A stretch of 64,000 bases of DNA from Planctomycetota bacterium (GCA_003389325.1 QQVE01000054.1:62001-126000), one strand, 5' to 3'; positions 37,392 to 46,985 are shown, numbered from the stretch's first letter. Notes: generated by a model not told the origin, from the letters alone. Numbers and translations: made by a program.

Positions 37392-39578
37392 GTGCGATCC
37401 ATGGAGCCTCTCCTCGCCACCGCTGGAGAATTGCGCCGCCGTGGAGATGCCGCGTCGGCCGTGCAGATTTGCCGACAGATCCTCACCGGCAACGAACAGC
37501 ATGCCGGTGCGCTAAATCTGCTGGGCCTGCTGCATTTGCAACTGGGACGTCACCGCGAGGCGCTGGCAAGCCTCACACGCGCCGCGGAACTCGAGCCCAC
37601 AGCGCATCAATTTCACGTCGACCTGGCAACCGCCTACTGCGAGCTTCAGCAGTTTGACCAAGCCGAGCGGTGCTGCCGCCGGGCCTTGCAACTGTCGCCT
37701 GATGATGCGCCGGCCTGCGCCACTCTGGGCGGAGCGCTGGCCGGGTTGAATCGCCGAGAAGAAGCGCACGCGCAGCTTCGCAGGGCGCTTGAACTTGACC
37801 CGAACCTGGCGCTTGCCCACGAATACCTGGGCACGTTGTGGGGCCGGGCGAATCGCCTCGGCGATGCGCTAGCGCATCTGCAACGCGCCGCCGAGCTCGA
37901 TCCCAGCCGAGTCACGGTCCGGATGTATCTGGGGCGCCTGCTCCTTAACATGAATCAACCGGAAGCCGCGCTACCGCACCTCACCGCGGCGGTGGAAACG
38001 CGGCCCCAGGTCGCCGAGTTGCATCGCAATCTAGGTAACGCGCTACACGGCTTGGGCCGACTGCCCGAGGCGCGGCGCGCCTATCAAAAGGCGCTCGAAC
38101 TCGATCCCGGGCTAGCCTGGGCTCAGGCGAATCTGGCCATGGTACTGGAACACGAAGGCAACCTCGACGACGCGCTTGAAGAGATCCGGCAGGCGGTGGA
38201 GTCGATGCCGGAGAACCCGATGTTTTGGGCACAGATGGCGAACCTGCGCGAGCGGCGCGGCGAATACGGCGCGGCCCACGACGCGTGGCAGCGGACGCAG
38301 GCGTTGCAAGCGAATAGCGCCCGCACGCATCTTGCCGTCGGCAAGGCACTGCAACGGACCGGCCGGGCAGACGCGGCCGCAGAACAGTTCCACGCCGCCT
38401 TGCGACTTCAAAAGGATCTAGTCGAGGCCCACGACTGCCTGACGAGTTTGTACGAGGAGCTAGGCGAGACTGAGCAGGCCGAGCAGGCCGCCCGAACTTC
38501 GCTGGCCATCAAACCGCGCCACGCGCAGGCCCGGGCGGCATTGGCTCGCTTGCTCGGTCGCGATCTGCCTGCGGAGGATTTCGATGCGCTTGATCAATTG
38601 CTCAAAGATCCCCAGGTACCCGCCGCATCGCAAGTCAGGCTGCGATTCGCGCGAGCGCGCGTGCTCGATGCGCGGGGGGACCGTGCCCAGGCGGCAGCAT
38701 CGGCGCGGCAAGCTCATGAACTCGCGCTTGAGCTAGCGCGGCGGGCCGGGCGGGCCTACGACGCGGAAGTCGATTCGAAGCTCGCTGACGCTCTGATCGG
38801 CGCCTTTGATGCGAGCTTCTTCGAGCGGGTCCGCGGCGCGGGGCATCCCACGCGCCGGCCCGTGTTCATCGTGGGGCTGCCGCGATCGGGGTCGACGCTC
38901 GTGGCACAGATCTTGGCCAGCCATCCTGAGGCATACGCGGCGGGCGAGCTGAGCGTGGCACTCGAGACGTTCCGATCGGTTCCCGAGGTGGTCGGCGCAA
39001 ACTGCGGTACGCTCGAAGGAGTCGCCCGGCTCGACGACGCGGCGATTTCAGGCCTGGCAGAAAGGCACCTCGAGCGGCTGCGGGCCATCGATCAGGGGCG
39101 ATGCAAACGCATCGTCGACAAGGAGTTGGCCAACTACCAATTCCTGGGCCTGCTGGCGGCCTATTTTCCTCACGCGACTTTCATTCATTGCCGCCGCGGT
39201 TTGCGCGACGTTGCGGTCTCGTGCTGGTTCACCGACTTCGACCACGCCCCCTGGTCGCACTCGCCGGCTCACATCGGAGCCTACTTCCGGCGCTATCTCC
39301 GCTTGATGGAACACTGGCGCGCGGTGTTGCCCGCGGCGATCCACGAGGTGGTATACGAAGACATCGTGGCCGACTTCGCAGGCCAGGCCAAGCAACTGCT
39401 GGCGGCCTGCGGGCTAGACTGGGACGACGCGTGCCTGAACTTTCATCGCCACCGCCGGCAAGTGCGCACTTCAAGTGCGTCTCAGGTACGCCAGCCGATC
39501 TACTCGCACGCAGTGAGCCGCTGGAAGCACTACGAAAGTGAATTGGCCGATCTGTTCGCGGCCCTGCCGAGACGTTAG
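37392..39578 (+). CDS. TPR-repeat protein with C-terminal sulfotransferase domain
   Basis: A 728-residue protein. Residues about 1-430 form around ten TPR units, for example HREALASLTRAAELEPTA, DQAERCCRRALQLSPDDA and REEAHAQLRRALELDPNL. The C-terminal 240 residues are a sulfotransferase: the PAPS 5'-phosphosulfate loop is IVGLPRSGSTLVAQIL (about 492-507), and the 3'-phosphate site lies around RRGLRDVAVSCWFTDFD. It should transfer sulfate from PAPS to an unknown acceptor, with the TPRs perhaps presenting it. GTG at 37392 or ATG at 37401 could be the start; neither has a clear ribosome site. There is no signal peptide, so it is probably cytoplasmic. Confidence 0.92.
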   Translation: MRSMEPLLATAGELRRRGDAASAVQICRQILTGNEQHAGALNLLGLLHLQLGRHREALASLTRAAELEPTAHQFHVDLATAYCELQQFDQAERCCRRALQLSPDDAPACATLGGALAGLNRREEAHAQLRRALELDPNLALAHEYLGTLWGRANRLGDALAHLQRAAELDPSRVTVRMYLGRLLLNMNQPEAALPHLTAAVETRPQVAELHRNLGNALHGLGRLPEARRAYQKALELDPGLAWAQANLAMVLEHEGNLDDALEEIRQAVESMPENPMFWAQMANLRERRGEYGAAHDAWQRTQALQANSARTHLAVGKALQRTGRADAAAEQFHAALRLQKDLVEAHDCLTSLYEELGETEQAEQAARTSLAIKPRHAQARAALARLLGRDLPAEDFDALDQLLKDPQVPAASQVRLRFARARVLDARGDRAQAAASARQAHELALELARRAGRAYDAEVDSKLADALIGAFDASFFERVRGAGHPTRRPVFIVGLPRSGSTLVAQILASHPEAYAAGELSVALETFRSVPEVVGANCGTLEGVARLDDAAISGLAERHLERLRAIDQGRCKRIVDKELANYQFLGLLAAYFPHATFIHCRRGLRDVAVSCWFTDFDHAPWSHSPAHIGAYFRRYLRLMEHWRAVLPAAIHEVVYEDIVADFAGQAKQLLAACGLDWDDACLNFHRHRRQVRTSSASQVRQPIYSHAVSRWKHYESELADLFAALPRR

Positions 39579-39709
39579 CTCGCGTTGCGTCAGGGAGCGA
39601 ACATCAACTAGTTGCCATGCGTCGGCCGCCGCCGTAGACTCTATCCACTCGGTGGCATCGGGCCCCGACCAGGAAAGCCGCTTTCCGTCCTACTTCACCG
39701 AAGTGCCCC

Positions 39710-40075
39710 ATGGCCAAAGGGTTTAAGTACACATTCCTGGAACTGAGCGACGCTGGCGAGGTGCTCGTGGCCAATTTCAATCAAGCCTCGATCCTCGACC
39801 AGGCCGTCATCGATCAGATCGGCCGGGAATTCGAACAAGTCGAGCTCGAGGCTGCGGGCAACCGCAAACTCCTGCTGAGCTTCCAGTCGGTGGAGTACAT
39901 GTCCAGCGCGATGCTGGGAAAACTTATCCAGCTACACAAGCGGTGCAAGGCGGACAAGATCAAGCTCAAGCTTTGCAGCATCGCCAAGAACCCGCTCGAC
40001 GTCTTCAAGATTACGAAACTCGATCGACTTTTCGAGATCCACAAGGACACTGCTTCGGCCCTGAAGACGTTTTAG
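39710..40075 (+). CDS. STAS-domain protein (anti-sigma-factor-antagonist-like)
   Basis: A 121-residue single-domain protein. The STAS pattern is seen in VLVANFNQASILDQAVIDQI, KLLLSFQSVEYMSSAMLGKL and a final strand-helix part. In SpoIIAA-like proteins the Ser after a small residue in the '[LM]-[DS]-S-[ST]' segment is phosphorylated by an anti-sigma kinase; here VEYMSSAML offers Ser residues at that position. It probably switches a partner in a sigma-factor or phospho-signalling pathway, but no anti-sigma kinase or sigma gene is adjacent. ATG 39710 is the only sensible start. It lies 131 bp after the sulfotransferase gene in the same direction. Confidence 0.85.
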   Translation: MAKGFKYTFLELSDAGEVLVANFNQASILDQAVIDQIGREFEQVELEAAGNRKLLLSFQSVEYMSSAMLGKLIQLHKRCKADKIKLKLCSIAKNPLDVFKITKLDRLFEIHKDTASALKTF

Positions 40076-40149
40076 CGGCCCGCTGGCGTCCCGCATGAAA
40101 GGGGCGCGCCTCTTCGGCAAACCGCTCTCGCCCAGGTGGTCCTGCGCGC

Positions 40150-40190
40150 AAAAACAGAGCGGGCACCGATGCGGCTCGGTGCCCGCTCTG
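40150..40190 (-). terminator. Strong rho-independent terminator for the minus-strand SGNH surface gene
   Basis: A perfect 15-bp inverted repeat, CAGAGCGGGCACCGA (40155-40169) and its reverse complement (40176-40190), has a 6-nt loop. On the minus strand it is followed directly by TTTTT (40154-40150), as expected for an intrinsic terminator about 140 bp downstream of the stop at 40327. The plus side lacks a T-run, though the stem may also slow transcripts of the STAS gene. Confidence 0.8.
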
Positions 40191-40326
40191 CAAACCGCCA
40201 GGTCATTCCCACTAGCGGCAGGAGACCGCAGCTCCCTATGTCACTAGGCGGCTATTGGAAGCCAAACCGGACACTGAGAGCCGACTTTTTTGAAAACAAC
40301 CGCAGAATCCTGCCGAGTTGCGCCAC

Positions 40327-42843
40327 CTAGAACCAATCGTCCAGCAAGCATTCCAAAGCGCCGACAAGTTCCGCTTCCTGCTCGTCGTCGTCGGTCAGCA
40401 CCGAGAGGAGCGCCTCGTCTTGGAGGATGCCCCGGTCCTGGCCGTGCCTTAGACGCTGCGGCTCGGCCGGGAGGGATTGAGAATTCGCGTCGAATGCCGA
40501 GAAAGACCGTCGCGGTTCCCTCGGCGTGGCGGGGTCCGGGATCGCGATCGCGGCAGCGAGTTCCGGCTCGCTCGACTCGACGGGCGCCGCCGGCGTGCCC
40601 ACGTCGACCTTCACCAGCGCGCCCACGTTGTTGCGTGCGATGATCCCATCGACGGCATTGACGAGCCCGCTGCGATCGAAGTCGAACGGGTTGGTGATCG
40701 CTGCCCCGAATCCGACGTTCGCGCGGGCGGCGATCTCGTCGAGGGCGCTGGTGATAGCAAGCCCGGGAGTGCCCGTGCCGGTGTCGCCAATGCGATTGCC
40801 GAAGAAGAAGATGTCACTGGCCGGCAGGCCCGTGTTGGTGTTGAACCCGCCGGCGTCGTCGTTCCCCTCGACGATCACCTGCAGCCAGCGATTGGCGATA
40901 GCGCCGGGGGCCCATACGATCTCCACGCGATCCGACCCACTAACGCCCGCGCCAGGCCGCACCGACACGGTTGTGGGGTTCTCAGCGACCTCCCACTGGC
41001 TCGGTGTGTTGTTGGCGGCCAGTTGCGAGCTGACCCGAAACGAGAAATCGTCGGCGGTCAACGATCCAGCAGGTTGGCTCACGTCGACCATCACACCGTT
41101 GATGCCGCGGCTGTAGCTGGTGATGTTGTCGAAGGTGGCCGGGCCCGTACCGGGAAGATAGGCCACTTTGTCGGGGGCAATTGCCGCATCGTCTTGAGCG
41201 TCGACGCCCGGAGTGCCGCCGTCGAAACTCGACTGGTTGTAAAACACGTGACGGCCGACGACCGAGGTGATCGCGGGACTCACTTCCGCGGTCAGAGCGA
41301 TCTGGAACGATTCGCCCGCGATACCGAACCCCGCGCCCTGGTCGGTCGTGATTTCGAACGTGGCTGTATACTCGCCCGGCGCCGCTCCGTTGGCGTTAAA
41401 GACGAATCGAAGCTCTGCGGTGTCGCCCGCAGCGATCGCCAGTGGGGCGAAGCCGACCAACGAGAAACGGGCCGCGTCCAGCCCGGTAATTGAGTACGAC
41501 AACAGCGACAGATCGGTCAGCGAGCCCAAATCGCCGTCGCCCGTCGCATTAGCCAAAGCCAGTTCGGCAGTGCCGGTCTCGCCGGAAACCAGCGGATCGA
41601 ACGGCAAGTCAACAGGGCCGCTGAACTCAGGGCCCACGCCGTTGCCCGAGAGGTCCACTGTCGAGGAACCGGAGTCGCTGCTTACGGCGATCGATTGGGT
41701 TTGCGGGCCGTGCGTCGTCGGCGCGAACGTGTAGCCCACGGTAGCCGTATCGCTGCCGAGCGTCGGATCGAGAAACAGCGGGCTGGGCGTTTGACCGCCT
41801 CCGCCAAAGGGGGCGGTCGCGACAGCAAACTCCAGGTCCTGCACCTTGGTGAAGTTTGCTCCGGCGTTCGAGGCCGTCGTGCTTTGCGAGTCCGAAGTGC
41901 CGATGCGCACGTCGCCGAATGCGAGGGTGCTCGTCGAAAGGGCGAGATCGGCGGCCGAAAACGCCGACAGCAAGAAATCTTGCTCGGCGTGCAACGCCAG
42001 CGTGGTGTAGCCGAGATCGTTCAAGTGAATGGCGTCACCGGGATTCATCCGGTTCGGCGGCGTGGGCAGGGCGGGGTAGAGTTCCGGCGGGTAGAACGTG
42101 CCGGCCGGGAAGTTACCGAAGTACCCGCTGTAGCCACCGTAGGTGTTGTTCAAGCCGAAGTTGTCGACGTGGGCCACGCGGCGGCTCGAGTCGGCGATGG
42201 CCGATTTGCCAGCTTCGGCGGCCTTGAACCCCGCGTTGACTTGTTCGTTCTGCACGGCATCGAGCACGGTGTTGCCCGACTTGATGACGCCCAGGTTCGA
42301 CCGCAGGGTGTCGCCCGTGCCGCCGGTGACCTGGTCCCAAATGTTCAGATAGTCGTACCCCATGATGACGACTTGCAGATCGGCACGCTCGGCGAGAATC
42401 GCGTCGACGATCGTTTGCACGTTGTCCTGCACGGCGGCGAACACGGCGGCGTTGTTGGGATTGTTGACGTAGAAGCCGCCACCCAACAGCCCCAACAGCA
42501 AGTCGTTTCCGCCGGCGCTGAGCCATACGACGTCGGCATCGGGATGGGCATTGACGCGATCGATAATGCCGCCGGGCGTATAAAGCTCGTCGACCATCTG
42601 TGCGGCGGTGCCCCCGCCGAACGACTCGTTGTACACCGGCACGCCCGGCTGAAACGTGGCCATCACCGTGCCCAAGCTGTTGGAGAAACCGCTGGGAGCC
42701 TCCGGCGCCGAACCCGGCGCCCCGGCCGCCACGAGCCACGCCCAACTGTCCCCAATCGTCACGACGCCGGAGAGCACCTCGCGGCGTTCGAGAGTCTCGA
42801 CCGCCAGCCTGCGCTCGTTGGCCCGGGTGACCGTGTTGCCCAT
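40327..42843 (-). CDS. Secreted SGNH/GDSL hydrolase with surface-protein module and dockerin-like C-terminus
   Basis: An 838-residue protein whose N-terminus carries the planctomycete surface-protein motif ETLERREVLSG (16-26), directly followed by an SGNH esterase/lipase domain. The nucleophile block is TIGDSW (Ser33), block III is GGND (111-114), and GDAIHLND supplies the Asp-His pair. A PapD-like 'choice-of-anchor' region follows (LALSTSTLAFGDVRIGTSDS), then a module starting VVGRHVFYNQS (about 528), and a dockerin-like calcium loop FDRSGLVNAVDGIIARNN. It ends in an acidic tail closing with LLDDWF. It probably hydrolyses esters on extracellular polymers. The module and tail are shared with the protein at 49862-51886. 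Confidence 0.9.
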   Translation of the reverse strand: MGNTVTRANERRLAVETLERREVLSGVVTIGDSWAWLVAAGAPGSAPEAPSGFSNSLGTVMATFQPGVPVYNESFGGGTAAQMVDELYTPGGIIDRVNAHPDADVVWLSAGGNDLLLGLLGGGFYVNNPNNAAVFAAVQDNVQTIVDAILAERADLQVVIMGYDYLNIWDQVTGGTGDTLRSNLGVIKSGNTVLDAVQNEQVNAGFKAAEAGKSAIADSSRRVAHVDNFGLNNTYGGYSGYFGNFPAGTFYPPELYPALPTPPNRMNPGDAIHLNDLGYTTLALHAEQDFLLSAFSAADLALSTSTLAFGDVRIGTSDSQSTTASNAGANFTKVQDLEFAVATAPFGGGGQTPSPLFLDPTLGSDTATVGYTFAPTTHGPQTQSIAVSSDSGSSTVDLSGNGVGPEFSGPVDLPFDPLVSGETGTAELALANATGDGDLGSLTDLSLLSYSITGLDAARFSLVGFAPLAIAAGDTAELRFVFNANGAAPGEYTATFEITTDQGAGFGIAGESFQIALTAEVSPAITSVVGRHVFYNQSSFDGGTPGVDAQDDAAIAPDKVAYLPGTGPATFDNITSYSRGINGVMVDVSQPAGSLTADDFSFRVSSQLAANNTPSQWEVAENPTTVSVRPGAGVSGSDRVEIVWAPGAIANRWLQVIVEGNDDAGGFNTNTGLPASDIFFFGNRIGDTGTGTPGLAITSALDEIAARANVGFGAAITNPFDFDRSGLVNAVDGIIARNNVGALVKVDVGTPAAPVESSEPELAAAIAIPDPATPREPRRSFSAFDANSQSLPAEPQRLRHGQDRGILQDEALLSVLTDDDEQEAELVGALECLLDDWF

Positions 42844-43165
42844 CTTAAAGGATCCTGCGCGAGTTTGGTTTCGGCCTCGAGAATTGACCGAGGAGTTCGC
42901 CTTCGCGTTCCGCCTGCCCGGCCTCTTGAGTGGCCAAGGAGAGCCAGAATGACGGTGAACCGAGGCGTCGTCATGACGCGCCGCACACGACTTTGCCCCA
43001 CCGAAAGGGGAAAATCAAGGCCCACTCGAGGTGAAACGCGGCGATCGAAGAAATCGCAAGCGATCTCGTTGTGCGAGACCGCTCGAGCCGCCGGAGTTTG
43101 ATCGATCGCTGCCTGTCGCGTCATCGGCGAGTAACGGCGACGCTTGCCGCGTGGATAGCGTCCGC
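42844..43165. other. Intergenic region upstream of the SGNH surface-protein gene
   Basis: About 320 bp between two minus-strand genes. No gene, convincing terminator hairpin or clear promoter pair was seen. It probably holds the promoter of the gene ending at 40327. Confidence 0.4.
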
Positions 43166-44023
43166 TCAATACCGCCAACCGAAGCCCCAGTTGACGAAGT
43201 AGTTGGCGGCGTCGGGCGACACGCCCCAGCCCATCCGCAGGCCCACTTCGAAATTGGGCGAGAAATTGTAGTGGACCCCGGGACTAATGAACGCGCGGCT
43301 GGTGTCCTCGAAGAAGCCTTCGGAGAACACGCCGAACCACTCGAGGTGCGCGTGCCACTCGTCGGAGAGATGCATTCGCAAGATGGCCGAAGGGCCCCAG
43401 CGGTTGTAGGCGTCCTTGCGCTCGTTGCCCATCGCGTAGCGCAGAGCGTAGTCGAAGCGCCACTGCTTGGGCAACTCCCAGCCGGCCACGACCGTGCACA
43501 CCGGTTGCGAGGCCGGTTCGGGGCCGCTGGTGGGCGTAAAGCCTTCCAGAATCGCGGCACTGCGAGGCATCCAGCCCGACTGCTCGGTCAGGTCCACCTT
43601 CACGCCGTACATCGCGTGCGATTCGTACGAGATGCTGCCGTCGAGCAAACCTTCGGAGCTTTCGTTGGCGGTCACCACGTTGCCGCCGCCGCCGGCCTCG
43701 TAGTTCCAACCGATCCGCAACTCCACCCGTTCGCTGAGTCCGTAGCGCAGCAGGGCTTCAGGGAAGCTGTTGACGTCGGGTTGTTCGCGGTTGTCGATGT
43801 ACGAGTACGAGGCTTCGAGAATCGACAGTCCCGGCACCACGCTGGTCGTGGCCGGCGTGAAGGCGTCGCGATCGGTGGCCATCTCCGGCAAGTTGGGCGG
43901 CAGCGGCTCGAACAACTGGGCGCGCACCGGCCGAACTATCGCGCAAACCAACAGCGCCGCCGCTAGAACCACGGCGAGCCCTCTGCGTTTCGCGTCAGAA
44001 GTCTGTTGGCTAGAAGAACACAT
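43166..44023 (-). CDS. Outer-membrane-protein-like exported protein (MetA-type transporter-like)
   Basis: A 285-residue protein with a signal peptide (LAVVLAAALLVCAIVRPVRA). Alternating polar and hydrophobic beta strands follow (ALLRYGLSERVELRIGWNYE, FDYALRYAMGNERKD, GVHYNFSPNFEVGLRMGWG), and it ends in Trp-Arg-Tyr, a typical aromatic end of a beta-barrel. The pattern 'LRYGLSERVELRIG' and the DRDAFTPAT beginning resemble the phenol-pathway MetA-like outer-membrane transporter family. The substrate is unknown. Its ATG lies 14 nt inside the end of the OprP-like porin gene, so the two barrels are probably made together. Confidence 0.8.
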   Translation of the reverse strand: MCSSSQQTSDAKRRGLAVVLAAALLVCAIVRPVRAQLFEPLPPNLPEMATDRDAFTPATTSVVPGLSILEASYSYIDNREQPDVNSFPEALLRYGLSERVELRIGWNYEAGGGGNVVTANESSEGLLDGSISYESHAMYGVKVDLTEQSGWMPRSAAILEGFTPTSGPEPASQPVCTVVAGWELPKQWRFDYALRYAMGNERKDAYNRWGPSAILRMHLSDEWHAHLEWFGVFSEGFFEDTSRAFISPGVHYNFSPNFEVGLRMGWGVSPDAANYFVNWGFGWRY

Positions 44024-45383
44024 TCAATCGCGCTGCATAAAGGCTGGCCTCGGTCGTGCCGACGTTCGCCTCGTCGGGTGCCTCGTAGGAATAGTTGAAC
44101 ATCAGTCGCATTCGGTCGGCCAGGTACCAGTTGACACCGAACGTGGCTTGCGGAAGGCGGACGCCCAGGTTCTGGCCGTCTGGCCCGGGCGGCAGATCCC
44201 GATCAAAGTAGTCGAGGTATGAGAAGCGGGCCGTCAGTTCCCAGGCACCCCAGCCGTGCGGCCGCCCGCGCGACTCGGCCCCGTGCAGAAAAGGTCGGCG
44301 GACGCTGACCGGCCCGAGCACGCCGGTCTTGCTTTCGTAGCGACGATTCTCGCCTGTGAGGAAGTATCCACACGACGTATAGAACCCGTTAAAGAAAACG
44401 GGTCCGCCGCCGATTTGGGTGATGATCGCGCCGTACCACTCGTGTTGCGTCCAAAACGGTCCATCGCATGTGGCCAATTGCGGGTTAAACAGTTGCACGA
44501 AGTGCGAAGGGATAAAGTACTCGGGCACAAACGGCGAGATCGTCGAATCGGTCGGATCCAAAAGCTGCTGACGCGGATACTGATTGATCACCGCCTCGCC
44601 AGTTTCCGTAATGCGCTCCGAGAGCGCCAGGCCCAGGTGCAGCAGTCGCCGGCCATCGTCCTCCAGAATGGGGGCGGCTGTGAATCGGGCCGTCACCGCG
44701 GCCGTAGACCCGTCGTCGGCTTCGAGGTCGGCCGGACTGTTGCCGTTGTGAAACATCCCCAGCGCGAACGTGGCGGTTTCTTCATCATTGCAGCAGAAGC
44801 ACCCGATGCCCCAGGCGCGGGCAGGGTCCAGGTCGTTCACGGGCGAGCGCTCCATGAACATGTAGTAGTTCGCGCTGGTGTTGCCCTCGAGGCTGAACGG
44901 TTCGCGGTAGTGACCGATGCGGCGCTCGCCGCCCTGGTTGGGCAGGTCGAAACCGAGAAACACGTCGCGCGGCACTAGGTCGCCGGTGGCCATATCGATT
45001 TCGAGTACATAGCGGCGGTCGTTCGTAAGATCACCCTCGGCGCCGATGCGCGCCCGCCGCAGCCCTACGACGTCGCCCAACTCGCCAAAGGCAAAGATGT
45101 TGCCTTGGCTCTGCGTGGTCCAATACGAGTCGAGGTCGATCCGCCCGCGCCAACGAAACGTGCCTCCCCCGCGAAGATCATGCGTGCGCGGCAAGCCCTC
45201 CTCCTTCGACAGCACCGGCGGCGATCCCAGCGTCTGAAAGTAGATCTGGTCGGCCGTGAGCGTTTGCGGCACCTCTTGCGCGGTTACCGCGATCGGCGCG
45301 CAAAGCCCACCGCACACAACGGCAAGCGCGCAGCAAAGCCGCAAGACAGGAGGATCGCCTCGCTGGAGCGCGGAGCGTCTCAT
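44010..45383 (-). CDS. Phosphate-selective porin O/P-like outer-membrane protein
   Basis: A 457-residue protein with a signal peptide (ALAVVCGGLCAPIAVTAQ). The OprP/OprO family pattern is visible in VGLRRARIGAEGDLTNDRRY and ERRIGHYREPFSLEGNTS, followed by beta strands and a terminal Phe (LNVFF), as expected of a 16-stranded porin. It should form an anion- or phosphate-type channel; specificity is not shown by sequence. An unusual Cys cluster (GIGCFCCND) lies in a loop region. ATG 45383 is preferred over a TTG at 45407. The gene is divergent from the GntR/ABC operon, with 256 bp between them at most. Confidence 0.88.
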   Translation of the reverse strand: MRRSALQRGDPPVLRLCCALAVVCGGLCAPIAVTAQEVPQTLTADQIYFQTLGSPPVLSKEEGLPRTHDLRGGGTFRWRGRIDLDSYWTTQSQGNIFAFGELGDVVGLRRARIGAEGDLTNDRRYVLEIDMATGDLVPRDVFLGFDLPNQGGERRIGHYREPFSLEGNTSANYYMFMERSPVNDLDPARAWGIGCFCCNDEETATFALGMFHNGNSPADLEADDGSTAAVTARFTAAPILEDDGRRLLHLGLALSERITETGEAVINQYPRQQLLDPTDSTISPFVPEYFIPSHFVQLFNPQLATCDGPFWTQHEWYGAIITQIGGGPVFFNGFYTSCGYFLTGENRRYESKTGVLGPVSVRRPFLHGAESRGRPHGWGAWELTARFSYLDYFDRDLPPGPDGQNLGVRLPQATFGVNWYLADRMRLMFNYSYEAPDEANVGTTEASLYAARLNVFF

Positions 45384-45601
45384 GCGGTCTGGTGTCGATC
45401 GAGGCAATGCGGCGTGCTCGCGGCCGGGACGGGATAGGGGGGCCGAGACGTATCACGTGATGTGCGTTCCATTTAGATCGATCCCTATCCAGGTCGGGAT
45501 TGAAGGTCGTCGGAATGTTGCCGCTCGGGAAAGACGGGCAAGCTTTAGCGGCCATTCCGAGACGGCAGGCACACCTACCAGCGGGGGCAAGCCGCATTCG
45601 C

Positions 45602-45647
45602 TTGACAGCTCAGCGACCATTCGGTTACTGTACTATCACACTAGAAC
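45602..45647 (+). promoter_or_regulatory. Candidate promoter and operator of the GntR-ABC operon
   Basis: A perfect -35 TTGACA (45602-45607) is followed 18 bp later by a weak -10, TACTGT (45626-45631). An inverted repeat GTACTA-N6-TAGAAC (45630-45647, five of six pairs) overlaps the -10 and start region, where a YtrA-type repressor would block transcription. Autoregulation is inferred. Confidence 0.4.
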
Positions 45648-45663
45648 ACCAGGTCGTTTCGCC

Positions 45664-46053
45664 ATGTTTTTCCACATCAATCCGCACAACGGGCTGGCCA
45701 TCTACGATCAGATCGCCCGCCAGATCAAATACGCCGTCGCCGGCGGAGCGTTGCGGACCGGCGAGCTCGTGCCCTCGGTGCGCGAGCTGGCCCGCGAGTT
45801 GGCCATCAATCCCAACACCATCGCCCGGGCCTATCGCCAGTTGCAGGACGACCGGGTGTTGCGCGCGGTACGCGGCACCGGGCTGCAAGTGGCCACAGGC
45901 GCGACCGAACGGTGTCAGGACGAGCGCCGCGCGCTGATTCGCGATCGGCTGCGCACCGTGTTGGCCGAAGCGAAACAAAGCCAGCTCGATCCGCAGGAAA
46001 TCCGGCAACTGGTCGAAGGGGAACTCTCCGCGCTCGAACGAGAAGGGGTCTGA
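45664..46053 (+). CDS. GntR-family transcriptional regulator, YtrA subfamily
   Basis: A 129-residue regulator with the GntR winged helix at the N-terminus: IYDQIARQIKYAVAGGALRT, then the recognition region SVRELARELAINPNTIARAY and the wing VLRAVRGTGLQV. The remaining 50 residues are only a short helical tail, which is the hallmark of the YtrA subfamily, whose members usually repress the ABC transporter operon that they head. ATG 45664 has only a weak ribosome site. The ABC ATPase gene starts 5 bp after its stop, so the genes form an operon. Confidence 0.92.
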   Translation: MFFHINPHNGLAIYDQIARQIKYAVAGGALRTGELVPSVRELARELAINPNTIARAYRQLQDDRVLRAVRGTGLQVATGATERCQDERRALIRDRLRTVLAEAKQSQLDPQEIRQLVEGELSALEREGV

Positions 46054-46058
46054 CGCAC

Positions 46059-46985
46059 ATGGCAGCAGTGATTCGACTCGAAGGCGTTTCGAAGTGGTAC
46101 GGCCAGCAACACGCCTTAAACAATGTTTCGCTGGAAGTGCCGCCCGGCGTGGTGTTCGCGCTCTTGGGCGAGAACGGCGCCGGCAAGACCACGGCGATTC
46201 GTATTCTGCTCGGATTGACCGAGCCCGACGCCGGCACCTCGACGGTGCTGGGACTCGACAGCGCGCGGCAGGGGCAAGCCGTGCGCGGTCGCGTCGGGTA
46301 TGTGGCCGAGCGGCCCACGCTGTACGAGTGGATGACGGTCAGCGAAATCGGCTGGTTCACCGCGGGCTTCTACGGCAGCGGTTTCTTCGATCGCTACCTG
46401 ACGCTCATCGAGGGCTATCGCCTGCCGCCCAAGCGCAAGATCAAGAGCCTGTCGAAAGGCATGCGGGCGAAAGTCTCGCTCTCCCTGGCGCTGGCGCACG
46501 AGCCGGACCTGTTAATCCTGGACGAACCCACCTCGGGCCTCGACACGCTGGTGCGGCGGGAGTTTCTCGAGGGCATGGTCGACATCGCGGCCGCGGGGCG
46601 CAGCGTGCTGTTGTCGAGCCATCAGATCAGCGAAGTGGAACGCGTGGCCGACATTGTCGCCATTCTGAGCGAAGGGCGCCTGCTGCTGGTCGAGCCGCTC
46701 GAAGTGCTCAAAGACGAAGTGCGCGAGTTGAGCGTCACGCTGGAAGACCACATGGCCCGGCTGCCAGGGCTTGCCGGCGAGGTGCTCACTTCGCGGCGGC
46801 ATCACCAGCAGTTTCAATTGATCGTACGTGGGGCCGGAGAGGAGGGGCTGGCCGAGCTGCGATCGCGCGAGGGCGTGCGCGAGGTTGGCGTCCGCACGCC
46901 CTCGCTGGAAGAGATCTTCGTCGCCTACCTGAAGCGCACCGAGCCGCCCGCCGGCGCCGTCGAGACGGAGGCCCCCGTATCATGA
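46059..46985 (+). CDS. ABC transporter ATP-binding protein
   Basis: A 308-residue ABC ATPase with Walker A GENGAGKT (37-44), a signature of the type LSKGM, Walker B LLILDEPTSGLD and the switch His in SSHQ. A C-terminal extension of about 85 residues is typical of exporters with ABC-2 permeases. It energises the permease encoded next; the substrate is unknown, but YtrA-type systems often respond to cell-wall-active compounds. The ribosome site AGAAGGGG lies about 10 nt upstream of ATG 46059. The stop overlaps the permease start by 4 nt (ATGA), so translation is coupled. Confidence 0.94.
   Translation: MAAVIRLEGVSKWYGQQHALNNVSLEVPPGVVFALLGENGAGKTTAIRILLGLTEPDAGTSTVLGLDSARQGQAVRGRVGYVAERPTLYEWMTVSEIGWFTAGFYGSGFFDRYLTLIEGYRLPPKRKIKSLSKGMRAKVSLSLALAHEPDLLILDEPTSGLDTLVRREFLEGMVDIAAAGRSVLLSSHQISEVERVADIVAILSEGRLLLVEPLEVLKDEVRELSVTLEDHMARLPGLAGEVLTSRRHHQQFQLIVRGAGEEGLAELRSREGVREVGVRTPSLEEIFVAYLKRTEPPAGAVETEAPVS

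Noticed and set aside
40150-40190. Perfect hairpin considered as a tRNA, riboswitch or attenuator
   Set aside because: It has a single stem without cloverleaf features and is followed by a T-run on the minus strand, so a terminator explains it.
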